Below are positions 9,969-18,600 of a stretch of DNA of 64,000 nt, piece after piece; the first letter of the stretch is position 1, and the number at the start of each line of letters is the position of its first letter. The stretch spans positions 62,001 to 126,000 of the forward strand of contig CAZHAK010000007.1 of the NCBI GenBank assembly GCA_964530625.1. The letters are read 5' to 3'. The position numbers and the translations under genes are program-made. Below the pieces are notes generated by a model that did not search any database, was not told the DNA's origin, and was given only the letters and a program-made list of their open reading frames with translations. This DNA is from JABWCQ01 sp964530625 (GTDB lineage Bacteria; Electryoneota; RPQS01).

Positions 9969-10454
9969 GCTCTTTCAAGAAGTCTTTTTTGTCAATTATG
10001 TCGCCCCACGGGCGTTCCTTTCTATCCTTACAATTTGCAACGGATTCCTGCTGAAAGCAAGGAAGTCTCGTAAAGATTTTTTGCAGACAGATAATGTATC
10101 TGATACCCAAATCAATAAAAATCAATGAATAATAACCACAAGGGGCAGCAGAGTTCTTACATTTATAGAAATCCGAGGCAGATACCTAAATAGATGATTT
10201 TCGGCAACAAGGAGAGGCATCGACCCGCAAACCGAGAGAGGCAGGTGTGTAACCCAGTCAATGTTTTTCTCAACTTTCTGTTAAAACATCAGATAACCTG
10301 AACTAATGCTGGTAAGAAACGTGTCGCAAATGTGATTTAAGTTACTGAGATAGATTGCATAGCAGTCTCTAACGTGCTATAATCTACCGTAATACACCCA
10401 GAAGTTACTCTCTTCGGGGTGAGAATAGATGAATTTTGTGTGAAGGAGACACAC
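9969..10454. other. Divergent intergenic region between the beta-helix gene and the small-protein operon
   Basis: 486 bases, AT-richer than the flanking genes. It must carry promoters in both directions. On the plus strand one good sigma-70-like promoter is visible at 10355-10383. I see no convincing open reading frame, RNA gene or repeat in the rest. A weak inverted pair (CACCC near 10396 and GGGGTG near 10415) lies in the leader of the plus-strand operon, without a clear function. Confidence 0.5.
10355..10383 (+). promoter_or_regulatory. Sigma-70-like promoter for the small-protein/subtilase operon
   Basis: TTGCAT (10355-10360), a 17-base spacer and a perfect TATAAT (10378-10383). It lies about 70 bases upstream of the ATG at 10455 and is the best promoter match I found by eye in the window. 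Confidence 0.65.
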
Positions 10455-10838
10455 ATGCGATGGATGTTTATGCTTGCAATGGTTTCGATGATTGCGATTT
10501 CTGCCTTTGCGGAGGAAGAAAAATCAATCGAGGCATTGCCCACGGACGCCCAAGTTCTGGATCAACAGATGCGTGATTTGTTGATGGAAAGGGAAGCGGT
10601 ACTGACCCAAATGGCCGAGGACATGAAGACCGCACCCTTAGACGAGCGTACAGCACGCGACGCTGAGTACGCGGATATGCAAACTCAATACGAGATTCAA
10701 TTGCTGGAGATGATGGTCGAGTATTATGAAGTGACTGGAAATGAGCAATTGCGACTTCGTGCCGAAGCAAACCTTGCACAAATGTTGGCGCCCGCTGCAA
10801 CAGGAACGCCGGAAGCCGTGAATGGGGAGGGACGCTAA
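10455..10838 (+). CDS. Small exported helical protein of unknown function
   Basis: 127 residues. I chose the ATG at 10455 because AAGGAGA stands 5 bases upstream and the protein then begins with a clean signal peptide (MRWMFMLAMVSMIAISAFA); an upstream in-frame start at 10419 would bury it. The mature part is acidic and almost certainly helical, with a heptad-like run 'QMRDLLMEREAVLTQMAED' and 'YEIQLLEMMVEYYEV', and ends in an Ala/Gly/Pro-rich tail. I do not recognise a family. It is the first gene of a three-gene operon: the next gene begins 1 base after its stop and has the same overall plan (signal peptide plus a coiled-coil-like body), and the third is a giant subtilase. A periplasmic chaperone or inhibitor role for the subtilase is a guess based only on context. 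Confidence 0.75.
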   Translation: MRWMFMLAMVSMIAISAFAEEEKSIEALPTDAQVLDQQMRDLLMEREAVLTQMAEDMKTAPLDERTARDAEYADMQTQYEIQLLEMMVEYYEVTGNEQLRLRAEANLAQMLAPAATGTPEAVNGEGR

Positions 10839-10839
10839 A

Positions 10840-11322
10840 ATGAAAAAGATTACTTTGATTATTCTTCTCGCCTTGCCTTTGGCTCTTTGGGCAAATCAAC
10901 CTGTCCAAAAAGGTGAGCGCTACGACGACGCGGTGATCGTAGACAAAGCTCCGACCGGAAGCTCAACCGAAGCTCGTGTTGACGACTTGGCGGGCGAACC
11001 AGTCACGACTATTCTGCAGCCCGAGTTTCAAGAGCTTGAAGACCGCTACGCGGAACAGTTGAACCAACTCCGTGCGCAAATTGAGCTGGCCGCGCCGGAT
11101 CAGCAGGAAGCACTCGAACTTCAAGCCGTTGCGCTAAAGCAAGAACTTGAAGGGGCCAGACTTGAAACCGTGTTAAACTATGTTCGCGCACAGGGCAACA
11201 CTGACGCAGAAAAGCGCGTGCTGGAAGCGATTCACAACTATCAGAATCCGACCCCGGTACAGAGAGTGAGCGTTGAACGCGATCCGAAAACCGGTGCTGA
11301 GAAGAAGGGAGTTTCGCGATGA
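10840..11322 (+). CDS. Small exported coiled-coil-like protein of unknown function
   Basis: 160 residues from the ATG at 10840, preceded by GGGAGG; the reading frame opens slightly earlier at 10822 but that start precedes the ribosome site. Signal peptide 'MKKITLIILLALPLALWA'. The centre is a long amphipathic helix region ('FQELEDRYAEQLNQLRAQIE', then 'QEALELQAVALKQELEGAR'), followed by a charged basic tail (VERDPKTGAEKKGVSR). No family recognised. The gene overlaps the start of the downstream subtilase by 4 bases (ATGA at 11319-11322), so the two are probably translationally coupled, and it follows the first small gene by 1 base. Confidence 0.75.
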   Translation: MKKITLIILLALPLALWANQPVQKGERYDDAVIVDKAPTGSSTEARVDDLAGEPVTTILQPEFQELEDRYAEQLNQLRAQIELAAPDQQEALELQAVALKQELEGARLETVLNYVRAQGNTDAEKRVLEAIHNYQNPTPVQRVSVERDPKTGAEKKGVSR

Positions 11323-14300
11323 ATAGGCTTTTTCTCTTTCTAGCGATACTTCTTATCACCGTCAGCGCGAATGCCGCAACTGATTCGCAATCGGAGTTTG
11401 TGCGCGATGCTCAAAATGAATGGGTGCCCGAGCCCCCGACACGAGATTTCTCAAAGCGCATTGTCTTTGACAAATATGTGTGGGAAGAAGGAGTTGACCC
11501 CAAAGCACGCTTCCTCAATTTGCTCATGGTGAAGTTCTTCGATGAAGACACTGTGCGCCTGCGTGACGGCCAGTTGACTTCGTTGACGGGACGCGATATT
11601 TCTTTTACGAAATCCTTTCTTGCCCGCCATCCCGAAATCTCGCCCCGCGTGATTATATGGAACAAAACTGAAGAAAAATACATGGCAAATCTCGCCCGCA
11701 TCGAGAAGAAGTCGGGCTGGGATTTGGTTGACCTTTTCAGCTTCTATTGCTTCGAATTGCCGGAAGCACCCGCTGACGCGCAAGCGTTGATCAGCGAGAT
11801 TCTCGATGCTCCCGAGGTCGAAACCGCTTATTACGAGCCGATTCCCGTGGATTTCTTGTGTCAAGATCTCGGGAACACGACACCAAACTTCCGCCCCAAC
11901 CAAACATATCACGATGCTGCCCCTGTTGGTGTCGACTTAGATTGGGTGTGGGCAGAACATATTGATGATGTCGTGGACGGACCCGGCACAGGTCGTTGGA
12001 CTGGAATCTTTGAGCGCGGACTCCAAACCACACACGAAGACTTCACCTTAGCTGAAGTGGCCACAGCTGGCACGCCTGATTCAGACAACGATCACGGAAC
12101 GGCTGTGACAGGGTTGCTGGGCGCCTGCGATGATAATGGGGTTGGTTGTATTGGTTTTATGGCCGATCAGAGAATGAGGCTCTATCAACGGAATTCAGGC
12201 TCTTACGGTTCCACGGCTGATATTTACAATCTAGCCAATGGGCAACTGGTTTCTGGTGAAGTCACGAACTCATCATGGGGCTACACGGCAAATCCACTCC
12301 CTCCGGGACAAACATGTCCTTGCAATCCAGGTCAAAACGGCTCAGTACCCATTGAGTATTCAGCAAGTGTTAAGGCAGAAGTTCAGGCGGGCGTTGCAGA
12401 TGGTATTCACTACTTTCTGTCCGCAGGGAATGGATGCACGAACCTTGATGACGCGACTTTTGGAACAACCTTCAGAAATTCCACAGACACAGGATCAAAC
12501 TACGTCTCCGCAATCCAGTCTGCGGCTGGCCACAATGCATCCTGCTTTACGTGCTTTGGCGAGCGCTGTGACCTGAACGCATGGGGCGATGGGAGTTTTA
12601 CGCTGGGCTATAATTCCGACGGTACTCCGTTTGTACCGGCATCCCAGGACGAGTGGTACACGAACGGATTCAATGGAACATCGAACGCCTCCCCGACCGT
12701 TGCCGGCTGTGCAGGCGTCATTCACAACGTGGTCAACTATTATACCGGATCGACGCTGTCCACTTCGTTGATGCGAAACTATCTCAATAACTACGGTACC
12801 GCACCAGGCACGACTCCGGGGAATATCGGTGTCATGCCGAATCTCTTCGGAATCATGTCGGCTAACCTGAATCCCGATTTCCGCACTGGTTGGACCTGGT
12901 ATATGGTGCCGAGAAGTACAGGAGGTGCGACAGCGGACAACTGTCTTATCACCGCGAACTTAAGCCCCGACCCGTCACTTACCTATTGGAATGCCGCTGC
13001 GGAGAACGAAGCGGTTATCGGCTGGGGAACTCCGGCGGCGTACAGAATTTATTTAGACGACGTGTGGGAAATCGGCTGGGTGGACGGAAACGACACTTTG
13101 CATGCGCAAGAAAGAACTTACGGCATTAATGCTAGTACTACCGTTCGCGGTGGTCGCCACTTTGTTCGCCTGACCGTTGATCCACTTGATCAAGTTGATG
13201 AATGGGTTGAAACCGACAATAGCGAACACAATCAATGGGTCTGGAACCCCCGCCAATTTACGAACGGCCAGATCCTAACCTTGTCTTCGCCTCCGATAAA
13301 GTATGCTACAGACCAGCTCTCCGAGGGTTTCTCATATCCCAATGTGGATGGCTATGGTGGCGAAAACTTTCAATTCGATGGATACTGGGATATCATGATG
13401 GTGATGGCCCAATCTTCAACTGCAGATTACGACGCACGTATCTACAGCGAAGATGTCACCTCGACAAACGGATTTGACGACACCGAAGCCTCCTCTGCGT
13501 ACGTTTCGTTCAGCGATTTCGTAGGCGTCAACAACAATGTCGCCGGTCAGTCTCAAGAATTGATTGCCGCTGTGCTTAATTATGACGGTGAATCTTCACA
13601 GCATCGTGTGGAGTGCGGAACTTCCACAATCCTTAGCCCCAGCACGCCCGGCATCGGCCGCACCTCCTATGGCTCGCATAGCTTAACGTCCACGGAGCTC
13701 TTTGATGTCTGGGAATTCTATGTTAACGAACTTGTTCCTTACAACATTGAAGTTGACGTCACCTCCGGAAGCGCAAACGTTGTCGTTTCTATTTACGGAC
13801 CGGACGACACCTTCTTCAGCAGAGGCAACTTCAATGCGCAGTCAAACTCCGGCGGTGCGGGCGAAGACGAAATGATCTCCTGCTGGACACCCAACGCCAT
13901 AGGCTGGCACGCCATCGTCGTGCACAAGCATAACTACCTCGATTGGGATGAAACGGCTAACTTCAATCTTTACGTAGGTAAAGCAGGATTTGACTTCGTT
14001 CACACTTTAGGTACGGGTTGGTCGCACAGTTTGGTTGTAAGACAGGTTGCTGGTGGGCAGCCTGCAGTTCTGCCTGCATCTTTGACGGGCAACATTGCGA
14101 CGAACTATGTCAACATCATGGCTTTGAATCAAGGCTGTACTGCCGCTGTTGCGTCTTTGGATGACCGCGTCTTTCGTGACGGACCGGCCGTTGGAACCTT
14201 TGCCAACTGGAACGGGGCAATTGTGCCGGGAGGCATGGCCTTCGGTTCAAATCGCAATATCGGCACTGTCCCCGGTGGCCGTCACCAAATCGGCAACGTC

Positions 14301-15506
14301 ATTGATATTCTTAATGAAGGGCCGGAATGGGACGAAACTAACAATCGCTACGACGAACAATTCGTTTGGACGCCTGCTCTGTTGACCAACAATGTGATGT
14401 TCAACTCGCTAAACACGGCCCCGAACTGGCGCGATTTCGATGCAACCTTGTTCTTCCCGGACTACAACGTGGACGGCTTCCGTTTTACAGGCGGTGGATT
14501 CTGGAGCGGCGTTGGCATGACTCCCAATAACACCGTTGAGGACGTATATAACTTATTCCTCTACGACCCGGCAACGTCTTCTACATCCGGGTTCGGAACT
14601 CGCTTGGTGAACTCCTGGTCAGCTGGCGCTGACGTCGAATGGGTCATTGAGAACGGTAGCCAAATCGCCAATGAAACCTTTGATGTCGGCGTTCACAACA
14701 ACACCGCCTGGCCGAATGACACGTCTCTCTCCACCTACCGTCTGCAGCAATCCAACAGAATTCAAGACCTGAATGTTGGACAATTTCACGGCGAATTCCC
14801 CTTCCCCAGCACTCAGATTATCAACGTGTTTGATCTCAATCTGACCTCTGGAGTGAGTACGGATATTCTCTTGGATAACCGTGGAACAGGTGATCTTGGA
14901 TTTGCAATCTACAATCCGAGCATGCTCTATGGAAGTCGCACGACGTACACCCAATTGATTAACTTGAATGGCGACGCCGCGGATGAAGCGACAACATTTG
15001 TCCCGACTCAAACGGGCCGACATGGATTTGTGGTCTTTAAGAATGATCGCAGTGATCTGGGAGCAAATCCTTATGCGCTGGTCATCGGTGAACGTACACC
15101 AAGAGCACCGGACTCACTGGTCATCAAGTGGGCCTCAAGCTCTCCGATTTCCGTGGAATTGACGTGGGCGCCTGTGACCCAAGACATTTTCGGGCAACCA
15201 ATCACGGTCGACCGTTATGACATTTACTTCACGTATAACCTTAACGCGCTCTATCCGGCGGGTTGGGGTTTCGGTGGTTCAACCTTAGATAACACGCAAG
15301 TGCCGATTTTCCCGAATGATGCGGAGTTCGGCTTCAAGTGTCTCTTCTTGGCTGTTGACACCGATGGCTTGATCGTCGGAGGATCTGACCTGCCCGAAGG
15401 AGCCACGTCGGTCATAGGTCAAAGAGCGGAAGATGTCCGCAATGCTGCAGGATGGCACGAGAATATTCTTGTCCCACAGTCAGAACGCGTGAATTCGATT
15501 CGCTAA
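11319..15506 (+). CDS. Giant secreted S8-type subtilase with Glu at the catalytic Asp position
   Basis: 1395 residues, with signal peptide MNRLFLFLAILLITVSANA. The N-terminal 200 residues are propeptide-like. The S8 domain is recognisable by His259 (DNDHGTAVTG), Ser455 (NGTSNASPTVAG) and the oxyanion Asn in 'FLSAGNGC'. At the position of the catalytic Asp, where S8 proteins usually read 'V/I-x-D-x-G...H-x-D-x', this one reads 'GIFERGLQTTHEDF' with Glu232. The rest (about 530-1290) contains repeated beta regions, including a CARDB-like stretch ('VRGGRHFVRLTVDPLDQVDE' style) that occurs again around residue 980, as if the module were duplicated. A last Fn3-like region ('VELTWAPVTQDIFGQPITVD') precedes the end. 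It could still be an active peptidase if Glu substitutes, or a divergent pseudo-enzyme. A strong terminator follows. Confidence 0.88.
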   Translation: MNRLFLFLAILLITVSANAATDSQSEFVRDAQNEWVPEPPTRDFSKRIVFDKYVWEEGVDPKARFLNLLMVKFFDEDTVRLRDGQLTSLTGRDISFTKSFLARHPEISPRVIIWNKTEEKYMANLARIEKKSGWDLVDLFSFYCFELPEAPADAQALISEILDAPEVETAYYEPIPVDFLCQDLGNTTPNFRPNQTYHDAAPVGVDLDWVWAEHIDDVVDGPGTGRWTGIFERGLQTTHEDFTLAEVATAGTPDSDNDHGTAVTGLLGACDDNGVGCIGFMADQRMRLYQRNSGSYGSTADIYNLANGQLVSGEVTNSSWGYTANPLPPGQTCPCNPGQNGSVPIEYSASVKAEVQAGVADGIHYFLSAGNGCTNLDDATFGTTFRNSTDTGSNYVSAIQSAAGHNASCFTCFGERCDLNAWGDGSFTLGYNSDGTPFVPASQDEWYTNGFNGTSNASPTVAGCAGVIHNVVNYYTGSTLSTSLMRNYLNNYGTAPGTTPGNIGVMPNLFGIMSANLNPDFRTGWTWYMVPRSTGGATADNCLITANLSPDPSLTYWNAAAENEAVIGWGTPAAYRIYLDDVWEIGWVDGNDTLHAQERTYGINASTTVRGGRHFVRLTVDPLDQVDEWVETDNSEHNQWVWNPRQFTNGQILTLSSPPIKYATDQLSEGFSYPNVDGYGGENFQFDGYWDIMMVMAQSSTADYDARIYSEDVTSTNGFDDTEASSAYVSFSDFVGVNNNVAGQSQELIAAVLNYDGESSQHRVECGTSTILSPSTPGIGRTSYGSHSLTSTELFDVWEFYVNELVPYNIEVDVTSGSANVVVSIYGPDDTFFSRGNFNAQSNSGGAGEDEMISCWTPNAIGWHAIVVHKHNYLDWDETANFNLYVGKAGFDFVHTLGTGWSHSLVVRQVAGGQPAVLPASLTGNIATNYVNIMALNQGCTAAVASLDDRVFRDGPAVGTFANWNGAIVPGGMAFGSNRNIGTVPGGRHQIGNVIDILNEGPEWDETNNRYDEQFVWTPALLTNNVMFNSLNTAPNWRDFDATLFFPDYNVDGFRFTGGGFWSGVGMTPNNTVEDVYNLFLYDPATSSTSGFGTRLVNSWSAGADVEWVIENGSQIANETFDVGVHNNTAWPNDTSLSTYRLQQSNRIQDLNVGQFHGEFPFPSTQIINVFDLNLTSGVSTDILLDNRGTGDLGFAIYNPSMLYGSRTTYTQLINLNGDAADEATTFVPTQTGRHGFVVFKNDRSDLGANPYALVIGERTPRAPDSLVIKWASSSPISVELTWAPVTQDIFGQPITVDRYDIYFTYNLNALYPAGWGFGGSTLDNTQVPIFPNDAEFGFKCLFLAVDTDGLIVGGSDLPEGATSVIGQRAEDVRNAAGWHENILVPQSERVNSIR

Positions 15507-15530
15507 ACCGTCACTTAATTTGTGATCCAA

Positions 15531-15560
15531 ACGAGGCCCCGCGGGGCCTCGTTTCGTTTT
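15531..15560 (+). terminator. Intrinsic terminator after the giant subtilase
   Basis: A perfect 10-bp stem, ACGAGGCCCC (15531-15540) with GGGGCCTCGT (15543-15552), a 2-base loop gap and the T-rich tail TTTCGTTTT. It lies 25 bases after the stop. Confidence 0.92.
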
Positions 15561-15685
15561 GATTGAGGCACGAAAACTGCACTTGAGGCTATGGGTACGT
15601 TACGCAGAGTGAACAAGGAGATTCGCGGCATAGCGTTTATTATGGTGAAATTCCTCGAAGATCAATTAATCCAACGACTTTACTG

Positions 15686-18600
15686 ATGCTCGACCTGTTT
15701 CCGTCACGCTTCACCCTTAGATCAATGTTTCGGACTATTTACACGCTCGCAACTCTACTCATCTGCCATTCCAGCCTCTGGGCGGCGAAAGACCTCCCGA
15801 TGCATGGGTTCCTGGCCTACTGGCCTGCGGCGCTTGGATTGATGGCTGCGGTGGGTTTGGCAGGGCTGTGTATCCTGACTTTTCGGAGGGCACGTAAGAC
15901 CGACGAACACGATCCTGTGCTGGATTGGCGATCCCTTGCAGAAAACATCGCCGAAGCGGTTATTCTTCTGAAGGCCGATGGAACGGTGCTGTTTGTAAAC
16001 CGCTGGAGCAGCGACCGTGATGTTATGATCGGTATGCCCATCGAAGAATTTATTCACGGCGATGATCGAGTTCGTTGGAAAGAGTACTACTTTCTTCGAG
16101 CAGGCAGAGCCTCCGTTTGTAAAACTGATGTTTTCAAAATGACGCTGCCCGAAGCCACCACCGCCTATTGGGAAGTGCGCATTTCGCCGCTCTCTAATGG
16201 GCCGCACGGAGCAGATATCATGCTCTGTGCCCGCGATGTCACAGATTCCCGTTTGAAAGAAACAACTAAAGACGTTCTCCACAAAGTTACTTTTGCCTCG
16301 ACTCACGTTGAGTCCTTGGAATCATTTGTCAGATACATCGAACTGCAACTTGCCCGATTGGTGGATACAAGTAACTTCTACCTTGCTCTCTACGACAACG
16401 AGACTGATACGTACTTGAAATTCCTGTCCAGAGATCGTTCGGAGCCGCTTACAGCAGAAATCGAGCGGGTGAGCCTCAAGGGAGGATTGACTGACTATGT
16501 TCGCAAGACCGGCAAACCGGTGCTGATGAACAATCACAATCGAGCGGAATTGATCGCTAATGGCAGCTTGCGAACAATTGGAGAATCCGCCGCTTGCTGG
16601 CTCGGGGTGCCCTTGCAAACACGCGATGACGTACTTGGTGTGCTCGTCGTGCAATCGTATAACAATCTGAATTGCTACACCAACTCTGATGTCGAACTCT
16701 TGTCGATCGTCGCGGGTTCGATAGGACGAGCGTTCGAGCGAAAATCTGCCCAAGCCGAGTTAAAGCAACGGGAAGAAAAACTCAGGCTCTTCACTGAGCG
16801 CACGCCCGCGCTGCTCTGGTCACAAGACGAAACAGGGAGAATTACCTACGCAACCGGTGCGGCGTTGTCAGCGATTGGACTTGGTCCCGACTCACTGGTT
16901 GGAAATACTCTTTGCCAGACCGTGCAGTTCAAAGACGAAGACTTCAGACAACAATTCGAAACGTTGGTGCCGGGCGCACCGCAAAGTTTCCAATTCATAT
17001 TGCGTGAACGCACCTTTGAGGCATGGATCGAGCGGACAAACAGTGCTGATGGAAAATTTGCGGGCATGACCGGCGTAGCGTTGGATGTGACTGAGAAGGA
17101 CCGCGCGGGGACTGAACTGCGCAGGTTTTTTGAATTGTCCGGAGACTTGTTTGCCGTTATTGATTTGCAAGGCGTACTTGTACGCTGCAATGATGCGTAC
17201 TTAAATGCCACAGGATATACGCGTGAGGAGAGAATCGGTCAGCCATCCCTCACCCTGGTTCATCCTGATGACTTTGCCTTAGCTGAGTGGGCTATGAAAA
17301 GACTGTCAGCAGGGGAGCCGGTTATCGGACTCGAAGCGCGGATTGTGTGCAAAGACGGAGGATGTAAATGGATATCCTGGAGCTCCGTTCTTGATCCGCA
17401 TGACAACCTGATTTATACTTCAGGTAAAGATGTCACGAGTCGCCGTGAAATCGAGAATGCGCTTCACGAGCGTGAAGAACAACTTTGCCTCTTTGTCGAA
17501 AATTCTCCCGCGGCACTTGCCATGTTTGATCGTGACATGAACTATATGATTGTTAGTGAACGATGGCGCACCGATTACAATCTTGGAAGCACTGACTTTG
17601 TCGGAAGATCGCATTACGAGGTCTTCCCGGAAATCAGCGATGAATGGAAAGTGATTCATAAACGTTGCTTAAACGGTGCCACTGAACAATGCTCACGCGA
17701 TCCCTTCCTGCGGAATGACGGAACAACCGATTGGGTCCGATGGGAAATTCGCCCTTGGTATCGTGCCGACGGCACTATCGGCGGAATCATGATGTTCACT
17801 GAAGTCATCACCGACGAAGTCAATGCAGAGTTGGAACTTTCACGTTCCAGAAATCTTGCCCGTCAAATTGTCGAGTCATCGCTCGACTCCGTTATTGCTA
17901 TTGACGGCAAAGGGAATGTTACCGAGTGGAATCCACAGGCAGTGAAAGACTTTGGCTACACGCACGACGAAGCGATCGGCAAACCACTGCACGACCTGAT
18001 TGTCCCCAAACATCTGGCCGAAGCCCACGTTCGAGGCCTTGAAAAGTACGCGCGTTCGGGTCACGCCCTGATCCTGAATCGTATCCTGAATTTACCCGCG
18101 ATACGCAAGGGCGGGGAGGAGTTCCCTGTCGAAATTTCGATCTGTCCCATTCAAGTCGGTGACGAGACTCATTTCTCGGCATTTATCCGCGATATCAGTG
18201 AACGGCTTGAAAAGGAAAAAGAACTCACCGAAAGCCGCGCTCGGCTCAAAGAAGCCCAAAGAATCGCCGGTCTTGGATTCTGGGAATGGTTTGCCGAAAA
18301 AGATGAGATGTTTGTCAGCGAAGAGAAACTAACACTCTACGACAGACCTGATTTGAAACTGCCGATCACCTTTGCGCGGTTTCTTGAGATCGTGCACCCG
18401 GATGACCGACAAATGTTCATCGATACCAATCAGGCGCTCGCGTCAGGGCAGAATTCTTGCGAACTCCAATACAGAATCGTAAGACCGACGGGCGAAATCC
18501 GATATGCTTACAGCCAGGGTGAAACCGCACGAGACGAGCACGGTAACATCCTGAAGCTATTCGGCACCACGCTCGACGTCACAGACAGAGTTCTGAACGA

